Shown: one piece after another, positions 51,160-63,228 of the stretch
How positions within the stretch are numbered: position 1 is the stretch's first letter
How the letters are laid out: every line of letters starts with the position of its first letter
NCBI RefSeq assembly: GCF_022458985.1
Contig: NC_061782.1
Location: 16,881,672 to 16,945,671 of the forward strand
Direction of reading: 5' to 3'
DNA length: 64,000 nt
Origin: Mugil cephalus
Lineage: Eukaryota > Chordata > Actinopteri > Mugiliformes > Mugilidae
Notes under the pieces: generated by a model
The model's input: the letters and a program-made list of their open reading frames with translations, nothing else
Told to the model about the DNA's origin: nothing
Databases searched by the model: none
Position numbers and translations under genes: made by a program

Positions 51160-51400
51160 TCCGTCAGCACCGTTATGTATTTGGCTTTCTATTTCACTTT
51201 AATAGGGGAGAAATTGGCAACATATTCTTTTACAGCCCCCTGGCACCATTAGAAAGCCTGCTGTCATTTAGATTATTTATGAAAAACTATTTCATGCTTA
51301 CTTACATTTGCCACTTATTTTCCCCCAGTGTGACCTGCAGCAGATTTAGTTCCATTTTGAAAGCCTTAAAGCCAATTCTTTATGTCTGCAGGTCAGCCTT
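51160..51400. promoter_or_regulatory. Candidate conserved element
   Basis: Repeat-free block with TTTCACTTTAATAGGGGAG, CATTTAGATTATTTATG and CATTTTGAAAGCCTTAAAGC in the hmx3-ikzf5 interval. Open frames here (51,010-51,494) resemble no family. Called by appearance only. Confidence 0.25.
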
Positions 51401-53320
51401 CTCGATTGAGTCGAGATTGAAATACCAGTGTGCGGAGGGAAAGGTATGGCAAGAAGAAACCAATAGTCTTTTATTGTGTAGGGGGCTACGGTAAAGAGAA
51501 AAGGAAGGGGGGATAGTGAAAGAGGTGAAACGATAGAGGGGTAAGAGCAGGGGGAAAGGGGGGTTACGTTGGAGACACCTGCAGAAATAAGAGGCAACAC
51601 ACAAAAGTGGAGGAATGAATGGCACACAAACATCCAGCTGCTGGAGAGCCGCAAAGACAACAAAGAGCAGAGAAGAACTGAGTCAGCAAATTGGCGTAGA
51701 AAGTAAAAACAGAAAAGACATAAAAAAAAAGAAAGTGGCCTTAAATCTGCAAGATTTTATATTTCATCCAAAAACATGTCAAGTACCATTCTTCGCACAG
51801 TGTTTTACAAGGACTACAATGATAAACCCTGCTGGGGTGTTTTGTTTGTGATTTTTCCCCACGTTTCCAGAATCTATACTCATACTCTTGCGTGTAGAGG
51901 AAAATTGGTAATCTTTGTCTTTCAACATATCAAATAAATCTAAATAAACTTCCCCACTAAGAAGCTCGACAGGCCAGGACAAAGCAGTCACACTCCCCTT
52001 GAAGCACACATCTATACTCATAATCACATACTGTATGAGATAGGGTCTTTCACTCCCCATTGAACACACACACACACAAGCTCACTTTTGATCTGGGTTT
52101 GGCCTGGGCTTTATACAGTGACCTTAATAAACTGCGGCGTGGTTGGGCAGGTTTGTCACTGTCACAGGTAAATGATGTAATTAATGAGGGTGTAGTGGAG
52201 TGGATGGGAGCTGGGCTGTTAGCTTTTAAACACCTCTCCAGCTGACTGGGTTTGGGGAGGCCCAGCTGGACAAAGCCAGAGGATCGATTAAGGGTCAGGG
52301 GTCAGTCAACCCACCCATTATGGCCCAAGTAACTCCCATCATCGTCGGGCTAACGATCCCTGCAGGAGGGCCAGCGATGGAGCCTCTGCAGGGAAAGGAA
52401 GCAGCTTCTGATTTTTCCAAGCTGGGGCTGGTGTGGCATCTTGAACTGAACCCGGGCTATTTGAGATTGTATATTCTACTACCGAGAAAAGGTTGGTCAG
52501 GTTATTGGATCACGTAGGTGATGATGTCAAATATTTCTTACAGTGTCCAAGCATTGTCAAGCACAGAGCTCATGTGTTGGTATTACAGCTTGTACAAAAT
52601 TATATTTATTAAAAATCAAACTAAATGAATCCACCCATAGATTAAGACCAGAACCAAAACTGTACATCTGCAGTGATGACCTCTAGCTAAAAAGTACAAA
52701 GAGAACAGCAAGGGAGCATAGCAAATAGTTTCTGTTCAGACTGGTTTGATCAATAACTGTAAGCCTATTGATTGAACTCGTTATGTTACATTTTTTGTAA
52801 TGATGAACCCTGTCAGATCTAGTGGTCGTAAGGTAGATCCTTGATTTATTACCCCTATTTATTGAAACAATGCAGTTCAAAATCAGAGACACCCTCTTAG
52901 CCAGAGTACTTTATCCTTTGTCCAACTGTAAACCATAACAGTAAATACACAAAATATTTTTTTTCCCCCTCCACCAAATACTTTTATCACTGTTATCAAA
53001 ATGTTCTTGTGAAACATTATATTTGTCTACTAATGCACTGTTAATACCCATAAAAGTAACACCAAAGAATGTCTTGTAAAGGAGTAAAATGTTCTAATAT
53101 ATAGTATATAACGTATAGTGTCATATAAAGTATATATATTATGTTTTTTTAGTTAAAATACTGTTTTAGAATATTCCAAAACAAAGTTTTCTACCATTAT
53201 GTTTTTTCCCACCTTTTCCCATATCTGTTGGTTTTTGTTTTTTTATCTTGACCGAAGAAAATCCATATTTATTTTGCGATACGATAAATAAGAATTTTAA
53301 GAGTCTGCCAAGAGACAGGC

Positions 53321-53717
53321 TGAAGCCTCATTAATCTAAACCTTCCTTCCCATTAGGACTGTCCATTTTAGACCACTCCACTATGCAGACTCAATAGCCA
53401 CCCCAGCAGATCTATACAGAACAAAAAACTCAACAGATAATTTCAAGCATACCTCACATGTCTTGATGTGAGATTTTTTTTTATTTTTTTTTATCCCGTA
53501 GATGCCCCTAGGAATACCGTGGCCAGTTTTGTTCATGATGTTGATACATTATTAATAATACAGCGGGGGGCATGGGAAATCGTTGCTAGCCAGATTGCGT
53601 TTGATCAATATCCTCAAAGGGCAGAAGCCTCATTAATCTAAAACTTCCCTCACATTAGCACGAACGTCCAATTCAGACTGCTCTTTACTCAGACTCAATA
53701 GCTACTCCAACAGATCA
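53321..53717 (+). repeat. Local direct duplication of about 92-95 bp
   Basis: Copy 1 is 53,321-53,412 and copy 2 is 53,623-53,717, both starting GAAGCCTCATTAATCTAAA and ending in GACTCAATAGC, then ACTCCAACAGATC or ACCCCAGCAGATC. About 210 bp of unrelated sequence lies between. Both units keep the CATTAATCT and CATTAG cores. Not a recognised transposon; no terminal inverted repeat seen. Confidence 0.8.
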
Positions 53718-54114
53718 AGGAATAGTGGGAGCAATTTTTTAATGATAGAGATTCAGATCATTGTGACGATCCTAATTTGTAAAGAAAAATGTTTTACAAA
53801 ACATCCCTATGTTGTTAGATACTAACAACATAGATACAGGATTTTAAACAGAATCGTTTCTGTCCTAATTTAGTTGATGTATTGGAAGTTCATTAATCTA
53901 CTGTAGCACCTTTCAACGACAAAGCAACGCAAACTAATGACATAATGTCTAAGACAATAAATAAAAGAAAAATGCACATGAACTGTATATTAAATTAATA
54001 ATAGTAAAAACAATGTAAAAACAATTAATTAGTCAAGATAAAAAAAAAAAATCTGAAACAGTTTGTTCAAAACAGTTTGTTTTCCTTAACTGCTTATGCC
54101 GTAGAGGGTCTTTG

Positions 54115-54230
54115 GGGGGAACAAACGAACCTAACGAGTTCATTGGACAGTGGGAGGAAGCCGGAGTACCCAAAGAGAACCCATGCAGACACAGGGAGAA
54201 CATGCAGACTCCACACAGAAAGGCTATCTG
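54115..54230 (+). mobile_element. Fragment of common teleost interspersed repeat
   Basis: TGGGAGGAAGCCGGAGTACC, CAGGGAGAACATGCAGACTC and CACACAGAAAGGC in order, a motif series found in thousands of copies in fish genomes (probably the 3' part of a LINE or SINE; family not assigned). Short, diverged and non-coding; the open frame across it is not a gene. Confidence 0.65.
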
Positions 54231-55485
54231 CTGCCCCTGAAACAATTCTGATATCAAATTAATAACTGAAGCAAAAAAATTCCAAACATGCAGGATCCGC
54301 TGCGTGTCCATGTGACAGCTAACCAGGTGCAGTGTTACTTGGCAGGATATGAAAATGTACCTTTTTTTCATTTCATAGACCAAACAATCAATTGTTAGAC
54401 CAAAGCACCGCCATTGTAATCACTAAAAATAAATACAAGCTGTTGACATAAATAAGGGATAAAGATCCTGGTTCCGTTTTAGTCAGAGCTATGAAAATGA
54501 TGGCTAAGATCATGTGAGCAGCGAGGCAAACATTTTAAGAGTTGATACTCCACATGTTACCCATTGCTGTTTAAGGATGTGCCAGTGGATGCACTATATT
54601 ATCTCGCCATGGACAGGCTAATCCATTACGAGCCTTCTTGCGGCACGAGTGAAATGCTCGTATTAGGGCAACTGTGCGTTCAGAGGCATCATTCAGGACG
54701 ATGAGCTATAGCCAGAGAGTGACAAGCTAGAAAAATGTCCCCACTTTTCAGGCTGTACAAATGACGTTTGGCCACGATAACTCACAACTGGACACTTCAT
54801 TTCAAGATGGGAGCTAGCCGGCCAGTCAAAAGCTATTATACCATCTTCTTTATTTGTGGCCCATGGTTTTGGTAGTGGGACCATCAAATAAATACTGCTA
54901 AAATGCCACTTCAGTCAAAAATATTGGCCAATTCTTTTTCTGTCGTGACTGGGTCCGGATGGCAACCTGTTTCTGATGGCATAAACCTTTAAGGGTCAGG
55001 TGGTCGCATGGTAGGCATCCATCAGACCCAACAACACCATGAGTTAATGTTAGATACATATGCAAACGAATGACCAATGCTTCTGATCCCTTGCAGCCAT
55101 TTTCAAATAGTCAAATTAATTGATTACCAATTTATCACTGGGGAATTGCTTGCTTAGAGGAATAATCAGTCACCGATAGAGAAGAAATAGCTATGAATAC
55201 ATTTCAGGGATGACAATCTTTGAGGAGTAATAGAATAATTTGTCACATGTGACAGTCTATTTGATTGTTCTCGATATTTCAGCCTGGTGGAATATTGGAC
55301 AGAATCAGTGTGGGTTGTCAGAGCCAGGCTGAGGTGTGTGTGAATTCGTTGAGTGGTGCTTGAATGCGGTAATAAGGCAGTCAGAAGAACACACTTAGAC
55401 TTCCTGAGGTGACAGCAGCTTTACTGCGCATCGCCTCATAAAGTCCCATCATATCTGTTCACCAGGATTATCAAATGGGTGTTTG

Positions 55486-55489
<4 letters not shown>

Positions 55490-55566
<77 letters not shown>
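55490..55566. repeat. (GT)38 microsatellite
   Basis: Uninterrupted dinucleotide repeat of about 77 bp, followed by a short GA tract. Alternating purine-pyrimidine of this length can adopt Z-DNA. Probably highly polymorphic in length. Confidence 0.97.
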
Positions 55567-55568
<2 letters not shown>

Positions 55569-56009
55569 AGGGAGAGAGAATAAGTGAACAACCTCAATTG
55601 TGTCTATGTGTGAGGGAAATGACATCAGAGCACAAAATAAATAAATAAATAAAAAATCTGCATGAAAAATGAACGGATCCTGGCTGATGGTAGAAACAGT
55701 GCGGAATTACAAAGATCTGAGCTTTTTATAAGAAAAATAAGCCCATCCTCCCACAGTGAAGGGAACCATTTCTCTTTTTGTTCCTATTCCCTCCTGAAGC
55801 AGCTGTGGTCAAACTTAGGTCAATAAAATGTCTGTCTGTCCATTGAGTTGCTACATCTATCAAAAGATGAAAGTTTGTCTTTAAAGGAGAGATAGAATTC
55901 AGCGAGGGGAGAGAGGGACCTTTCTGTGAGGCACGCAGGAAATTAATCAAGGAAATGGGTTTTTTGGTGTGCCTATATCACATCTAATCTATCCTTTGTC
56001 CACATGTAG

Positions 56010-56640
56010 CCGGCTCCAAGCCTCACCAATCAAGAGCGACACGCTGGTTTTATGAAAAGCCACTTGTTCCCTGCATAATTGGGGGGTCTCACTGCTGAGT
56101 TAAATGGGAGGAGGAGGTGGAGGGAGGGGCAGTCTTGTTTGCCCATGTAAAGTGTGATCCAGATAATAGCATTCTCATCAAAGGCGGCAATTACATTCAT
56201 TACAACGGCGCAAGGCGCGCCTGCAAGGAAATTAAGTGGTGAGAGGAAAGAAAAGCTTAATATATACCTCCTTTATCCTCTCCCCCACCTCTCAGTTCTT
56301 TTTCAAATGCTCCACGTGGAGCGGGAGACCTCAAGAAAGAAACAGTCTCAGTCGAAGAAGAATAAATCTCGTCAAAGTCCCCCTTCACCTTTCTGCCTCC
56401 GAGAGGCTCCCGTCTATCGTTACTATGGCTGCACTTGTCTAGGATTAAAAAGCTTTTCCACAAGGGTGATCTCTAATGCAGCTTTTACACAAGCCCAACA
56501 AATGACACCACGTCTTAAAAACCTGCTTAAGACCTTCTGTAAATTAAATTCCAATTTCATTCAGGAAAGGAAGAGCAAATTAATTGTCTTGTGTGGCGTT
56601 AAACCACAAACAGCCCGTAAATCAAGCGGTTAAGAGGCGA
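56010..56640. promoter_or_regulatory. Candidate conserved element block
   Basis: A 600-bp stretch free of simple repeats, with CCTGCATAATTGG, GGCGGCAATTACATTCATTAC, AAATTAAGTGG and AAATTAAATTCCAATTTCAT. A 159-codon open frame (56,154-56,633) crosses it but shows no domain or family resemblance and no splice context. It lies about 3 kb upstream of ikzf5. Called by appearance only. Confidence 0.3.
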
Positions 56641-58899
56641 TGGGAACCTTTTCATTCAGGCCGTTTAAATGTGAATCAGAGCAAGTGGATAACACTGCAA
56701 CCTTCTCAAAGGCAGGTGTTGTCCCAGAGCCCATTCTGCGTGAGGCGGTGTGTATATTCAAACTCACTTATATAATTTAGATAAGTCTTGAAAAGGTTTG
56801 GAGTTCAAGTCAGACCTTTAGAAAATTTTAAGTATATGAGCAAAAAATTAGACGACTTGGATAATTATGTTTGATTTAGAATCTATTTGATACTGTGTAA
56901 TAAAACTAATACAAATACCTGAAAATAACTTTCAAACACCATTTTCTACATTGACTATAGAAGGTCACACACCGAGTGTAAATGCAAGCCCAAAAGAAGC
57001 TGCATTACAATATCACCAGTTGTCAGCAACATGAACGCCCCTCCACTGCTTCACACGTCATAAGTAGAAAATTACATTCGACATATTATTTTCCTTGAGT
57101 ATTTTTAGGCTACTTTTAGACACGCTGATTCCAACTCCATGAAATACTAGATGCAAGATTACTGTTCCACTAATTCACATGGCAGGAATATCAAAGAAAA
57201 CTACTGAAACAAATGAGAGCGCAAAGAAGTGCACACTTTGTCTTCTCGTGCCGACAAATTATTGTAGCTACATGTAAATTATTCAACGGGATCAGGCCCC
57301 AGTGGAAACCTGATCATAATTAAATTGCAATAAAATAACATTAGTGTGGACAGGCTGTTAGAAGGTGGTGTAATTGGCTACTCCGGTGGTCATGGTTCAA
57401 ATGATGGGGTTGACTGTCATGTCCTCCACTGGTCCAGGGACAGGATGCTCACGCGACTCACCAGCACTGTACTGTGAGCTTTCCATGTCTGTACACCGTG
57501 ACCTGTTTCATCTTGGTGAGTGAGTCTCAATGACTTATGAGCGATGCTAGCCTACATATTCTTAAACTGCATCCTGCCTGTGTCATTTACAATTGTGTAT
57601 CCAAACTGCATGTGGCTTATTAGAAAGCACCCATTTCACCACTGGAGCATGTGCGCCATCTAGTGGCTAAATTGGTACACTGCGCTTACATGATGCCAGG
57701 CAGGAGCACAGGAGCAGGTGTGCGTGCAGGATCACTTGAACCTGTCAAGAAATGTTAAAACAATACATTAAAATACACCTACACGGCAGCAGAGAAACGC
57801 TAATACACAAACCAAGCTACTAATCATAGCAGAGACAAGTCTTGCTAACCGAGTGTCTCCTGTTGCAAAGTAAAGGGTTCATTAGCAACAGGTTTACATT
57901 ACTGCTGTAATACTGTTGTCCTGTCAGTAGCAGTTGTAATTCAGTAAAAGGATACAGTGGTCTCACTCTACTTGGCTATTTATCTTCTTCTCCTCACTGG
58001 CTTTCCTGCAACTTTGACACAAATGGGGCAACGCGATCTTCACCGAGCACTCACTGGTAAATTATTGATTGTGATGAAACATGAATGAGTCAATAGCTTT
58101 TGAAAGTATTACAATTGTTGTGCCTCATTTGCCACTTGAGTATAATTGAAAGCTGCATGTCTGAAAGTGTGCCGTGTCGTGGACGTGAATGGGCAGGCTA
58201 TCGATTGACTTCATTAGCTTGTGGCATGAGATGGGTGTTTAAATAAATGCGTTTATTTATTTACTCGTTTTACAAATTAGGAAGCCATGAAAGCATTATT
58301 TTTCCATTGCTAATCTAGTCTAAGATGCTTTAAATGTAGATGCTGTGCTTCTGGTGCAGTGCCGAGACAGAAATTCACTTTTAGGCCCTAAAAAATGCCT
58401 GTAAAGCTGTTCACTAATCACACTTTAAGAGACACGTTTGCTGCCTCAATATTAATGTTAAATTAAACGTGTAAAGGAAAATATACAACATTTTGACGCC
58501 GCTTGCATATGCTGAAAAAAGTGTGTATTTTCTGTGCTTTATCGGCTAGGTACATGGAGTTTGTTGGCAAATGTTTGGAAAGCACCGCTTACCAAATTAC
58601 AGTTATTTTTAAAACGTGAATTTAAAATCCAAATGGTCTTGCTCCCTTGACAACGAATAGTTGGCCTTAAACTGGAGAAGGCTTACGCAGACATTTGTAT
58701 TTGTAAATATAATACGTTGTCTGTGATAAAGTATCTTACCTCATTCTGAGCCGACTCACAAAAAACAACATTTGCGGTCTTTCAGAGGCATTAAACCAGC
58801 CAGCAGTTGAGTCGTCAGATCATGTTGTACTTAACAAATGTTTAATAGCCATATTTTACCGGGTTTCACACGATATTAGCAGGTGTTTTAATTTGTATT
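56641..58899. other. ikzf5 upstream interval, non-coding
   Basis: No gene seen. Holds the CTCF-type motif at 57,653-57,666. Otherwise AT-rich unique sequence with no repeats of note. Confidence 0.5.
57653..57666 (-). promoter_or_regulatory. CTCF-type binding motif
   Basis: Minus strand reads CCACTAGATGGCGC, a full match to the vertebrate CTCF core consensus CCASYAGRKGGCR. It lies 2.0 kb upstream of the ikzf5 start codon, between that gene and the hmx interval, where an insulator would be expected. Occupancy is not shown by sequence. Confidence 0.5.
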
Positions 58900-59640
58900 T
58901 TAACTGAAGTTGTTACAACAACAGTTTTAGCCTTGCTAGTGGGAACCTAAACTTTTTCCGACGGAAAGTTGTTGTTGCGGTCGGACTGTTTTTATCGGCG
59001 CACAAGCAGTGAACTTTAACCCCTTACACTGGTTTATTGTTTTGATTTATCGGGCGCTGTTTTCTCTTGTGTTATGGCTAGTTTATCAATTTAACTAAGT
59101 ATTTAAAAGCCGCAGTACTCCCGGGGAGCTACTTAGACCCAAATAATTTGAACAAGCTCAAGCGTTGCTGTTGACTAAGATGGTTTTCTCCAAGATAAGC
59201 TAAGGTTAGCTGCCCGGCTAACACACGTAGCTCTGGTAGCAACATGACGATGATGAAGAGCTGTGTGTAGGAGCGACCGAGCAGACATCGGATCGCGTCG
59301 ATTTCCCCTCTCTTTGACGGTCTTGGTTTTGCAGGAGTGACTCGTCTTTGTGTGTTGAAAGCCACAAAGCAGCTTTTAAAGCAAACAACCGTTGCAGGTT
59401 ACATCTGACCAGGATTTTTTTTTTTTTTTTTTATCTTCTGAGAGCTAGGTGTGAATCTTTGAAAACCAGCTAGCTAGCCCTAACGATACTTTACTTTTTC
59501 AGATTTTCAGATCTGTTTGCCAGAGAGTGTGTTATTCTTAATATTTTACATAGTCCGTTTTCTGGCTGCTTGATGAATATCTATTTACCACCCCGTATTT
59601 GTGGTCACTACAGTAACACGTGACAACATGTCGTTTTCAG
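58900..59640 (+). promoter_or_regulatory. ikzf5: ikzf5 promoter and 5' UTR region
   Basis: CpG-bearing sequence (GTTGCGGTCGGACTG, GGAGCGACCGAGCAG, GGATCGCGTCGATT) stands out from the AT-rich flank and ends a little upstream of the first coding exon. GTTTTCAG at 59,633-59,640 is a possible acceptor for a 5' UTR intron. The transcription start is not determined. T18 at about 59,415-59,432 is a homopolymer inside it. Confidence 0.45.
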
Positions 59641-59667
59641 TGTTTGCATCACTATCTCATTATTTCA

Positions 59668-61258
59668 ATGGGGGAGGAAAAGCCGGACACGCTGGACTTT
59701 GTGAAGGATTTCCAGGAGTATCTGAGCCAGCAGACTCAACATGTCAACATGATATCAGGTTCCGTAAGCGGCGTCAAGGAGGCGGACGAGCTGCCAGCAG
59801 GTAGCCAGCTATTTGTCTATTACTGTGAATGCAGCCCCTTTATACTCGGTGGGATTGGTTAGACACATTACACTCCTTTTACAGTTTTATAGATCTGTTG
59901 CATGGTGCCACTTTCAAGTTCAAGTCAAGTGCAACTAAAGTGCATATTTATTATTTTTATCAACTTGAAAGTAGACATTACCTAGGAGGTATTTGTCTCC
60001 CTATATAGTTATAGTTTGTATGTTGTTTTTGTGTTAACAGACTGTAGTCAGAATGGACTGGATCACCCCTCAGTGGACATGTCACTGGAGGACAACTCAG
60101 GGATCTTGGTGGATGGTTTTGAGAGGACCTATGATGGCAAGCTCAAGTGCCGATACTGCAACTATGCCACCAGAGGCACTGCACGACTCATTGAGCACAT
60201 CCGAATCCACACTGGTAAGTGTTTAAGAGTTAATCCTCAGGGTTAACACTGATCTGATTTTGTTATTCAGCCTGTTTTTTCTGAATTAAACAGGAGAGAA
60301 ACCTCACCGCTGCCACCTCTGCCCATTTGCGTCGGCCTACGAGCGTCACCTGGAGGCCCACATGCGATCTCACACAGGGGAGAAGCCTTACAAGTGTGAG
60401 CTGTGCTCCTTCCGCTGCAGTGATCGCAGCAACTTGTCGCACCATCGCCGCAGACGTCACAAACTCCTGCCAATGAAAGGTGCTCGCTCCCTCTCCCATA
60501 AGAAGATGCTGAGTGTTTTACAAAAAAAAGCCAGCTCACTGGGTTATGGACGCCGGCTGCTCATCAACTTCAGCCCCCCCTCCATGGTGGTGCATAAGGC
60601 TGACAATGTGAATGACTTCTCCCATGAGCTGCCCCATTTACGCCAGGAAACCTATGATAACCAGAGTCGAGCAGTTGAAGACGGGCTTTCTACCAATCAA
60701 AATCACCATCACCATGACATGGTCATGGACAACCCCCTCAACCAATTGTCCACACTAGCAGGCCAGTTGGCCAGCCTCCCCTCAGAGTCACAGGCCCAGT
60801 CTCAACCTCCCATGTCTCCAGGAGCTGAGTCCATTGTCGATGAGAAGCCCTTTCTCATCCAGCAGCCACACCCTGCCACAGCTCCTGTGGCTGTCACAGC
60901 CAGCATGGCTCATGCTTCTTCCTCTTCCCCAATCACCCCAGAGCCCCGTGGTCCTGCACACAGTAATTGTAGTCCTGGGGTGGGACCCTGCAGCGACCAC
61001 AGTGGGCGCACAAGCACTCCTAGTATCTCCAACAGCCAGCCCAGTACACCAGCCCCAGGGCTGTCTGCTCCACTTCAGGACCCTCACATGCTGCATCACT
61101 GCCAGCACTGTGACATCTACTTCCCCGATAACATCCTGTACACCATTCATATGGGCTGCCACGGCTACGAGAACCCATTCCAGTGCAACATCTGTGGCTG
61201 CAAGTGCAAGAGCAAGTACGACTTTGCCTGCCACTTTGCACGTGGCCAGCACAAATAA
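59668..61258 (+). CDS. ikzf5: Ikaros family zinc finger protein 5 (Pegasus), three coding exons
   Basis: C2H2 zinc-finger transcription factor of the Ikaros family, nuclear, forming multimers through its C-terminal fingers. Exons are 59,668-59,800, 60,041-60,214 and 60,294-61,258, all junctions GT-AG and phase 1 (CAG|GTAGCC, TTAACAG|AC, ACTG|GTAAGT, AAACAG|GA). The frame is 1,272 nt, 423 aa. The start MGEEKPDTLDFVKDFQEYL matches the family. DNA-binding fingers: C81/C84-H97/H101, C109/C112-H125/H129 and C137/C140-H153/H158, with TGEKPHR and TGEKPYK linkers. A Ser/Pro-rich middle (about 240-355) precedes two dimerisation fingers, C372/C375-H388/H392 and C400/C403-H416/H422. An in-frame ATG 16 codons upstream (59,620) has no family support. 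Transcribed divergently from the hmx genes. Confidence 0.97.
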
Positions 61259-63090
61259 TAGACTTTTAACGGACAGCTTGGTTTTATCAAATCCATAATG
61301 ATTTTATTTATTGGTCTTTCACTTGGCCTTTATGTAGCCTAGTTTTTGAAACTTCTTCTTAACACAGAAAAATGTCAACATTAAAATGTTTTTTATTTTG
61401 TATAACAAAAGGTGCCCATTCAAGTATAAAGGGATGATCAGTGTTTTGGACAGGTTGAGAATTTATTTATAGTGGACGCAGTCATGCACACGTACTGTCA
61501 TACATCTGAAAAACAACTTCCCCCTCGATAGCAGGCTGCCAAATTAATAATACTGGTTGAAGGAAAAAAAAAAACGTGTGTTGGATGTTGCTTTAAATAC
61601 ATGAAATATACTGATTGATAAACTAGTAGTTGTAAAATTCAGACACGTGACCATTTCCTACAGGTTATACAGTATGGCCTCATTGAAGTGATGTGCCTGA
61701 AAACCAGTGACTAATGATGTATACTTGAATGGAGTATCATGACTGAAACATAGAGCAGATACAGAACATTAGTTGGTCATTTAACACATATTTTGGGGAA
61801 AACCACACACTTGGAGTTGCTAACTGCGATGCTTTTAATCACTAAGGTGACTTGTGTTTTCTGCAGATCAATTCAGTGTGAGCCGCAGAAATAAATTCTC
61901 AACTCTCCTGGAGCTATAGCTGATTATTGCTTTTGATGATGCTAACTCAAGAATGACACTGTTGGCCTTGAGTGATTTTACTTGAGCCTTTTGTAATAAT
62001 TTCAGTGCTTGGTGCATAATTACTATTCCTTTGCAGTGCCTGACATTCTTACGTATCAATGATAGAGGACTGTTACTTCGGAGACAAGTAGTTTTTATTA
62101 CAGTATCCTTTTCTTATTTTTATGGACAGACCAGAACCTTAGGGCGAGGGGATGTGGTCATTGTAGTTTTCTGTGGTAGCCATGTTTTTTTTGTTTTTTT
62201 TTTGCCAAAACTTTGTTCCATGAGTGCTGCTAAGAAACTTAAGATTAAATGCCAGCTCTACTATATGGATGGCATTTACAGTGAAATCTGGCCAAATTTT
62301 GAATCAGTGGTCTTTGGTCAGCCAGCGAAGTTGCTGAACTAGATTTTGTTGAAGTTGTGTTGTTTTGGAGCTCCTCAATACAGCGCCCTTCCTCGACTAC
62401 AATCATAGTAACTTCTCTCACTTTGTTAAAGGGGTTTTGTATCTTTTAATGGCATCATGTCACATTCCGATCTTTTGATATTGTATGAGGTCACTTTGAT
62501 ATCCAGTATCTCTGTGTTTAGGACAGACGTCTTGTGTCTTATGTGTACACTTTACGTGAATGGCCACATTTTAGCCTTTGTGATAACGCACACACAGATT
62601 CCCCATTCATCATATGGATCCCAGTGCTTTTCTGAATATTTACTGAGTATTGTATGTGAATGGTTGGATAGATGTTCAGTGTCAAAAAAGCAAAATCGTG
62701 TCGCAGTAAGACTGCTACTTAAGCAAGGATGTCCTGTGTCTTGGGTAGTGTTGTCTGTTGCTTAGCAACATGTGTGGAGAACATAGTTAACTGTTTGTAG
62801 GACCACCTCCTCACCAGTAACGAGGACATCCAGTGACGACTGCCTTATGTTCTCTCGGTGTGTTGTAGGTTCATAGGTAATGGTGAATGTTGAAGCCTTT
62901 GGGCGATCACTCTCTCCTTCTGGGATAGTGAATCATTTTATTGTGAGATGGATTAATCGAACTAATTTATAAGTAAAGTGTTTTATAACTGAACGTTTTC
63001 CCTGTGTTGTCTTTTTCTCCACATTTGTATATTCAAAATATATTAGACATGTTATTATTATGGGATTGGGATTGACATAATGAAATACAC
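61259..63090 (+). other. ikzf5: ikzf5 3' UTR and ikzf5-ZP gene intergenic region
   Basis: Follows the ikzf5 stop codon. AATAAA at 61,890-61,895 and ATTAAA at 61,380-61,385 and 62,244-62,249 are candidate poly(A) signals; which is used is unknown. Frames of about 100 codons at 62,031-62,342 and 62,457-62,765 resemble nothing and are probably UTR or spacer. The next gene converges from the right. Confidence 0.5.
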
Positions 63091-63111
63091 AGACTGTCTT
63101 TTGATGATGCT

Positions 63112-63117
63112 TTTAAT
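63112..63117 (-). terminator. Candidate poly(A) signal of the ZP-domain gene
   Basis: ATTAAA on the minus strand (plus TTTAAT), about 110 bp past the stop codon of the ZP-domain gene. A compact 3' UTR is plausible between convergent genes. Confidence 0.45.
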
Positions 63118-63228
63118 CAGGTAATATGAGAAAGGTAGAATGAAAGGTGAGTACAATTCAGTGTCACAATAAGACTGAACAGAAAGAGTTGTTAAAAGTT
63201 GATTGGAGTATGATGCTGAAGTGTCAAG

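Noticed and set aside
56154..56633. 159-codon plus-strand frame
   Set aside because: No domain, signal peptide or family resemblance; overlapped by other frames; fits a non-coding constrained block better.
59764..59769. Alternative ikzf5 exon 1 donor (TCC|GTAAGC)
   Set aside because: Using it would cut the conserved N-terminal segment and break the phase-1 junction; the donor after 59,800 keeps the family sequence.
60788..61298. 154-codon frames on both strands within ikzf5
   Set aside because: Alternate-frame shadows of ikzf5 exon 3, whose Ser/Pro-rich middle and C-terminal zinc fingers are unmistakable.
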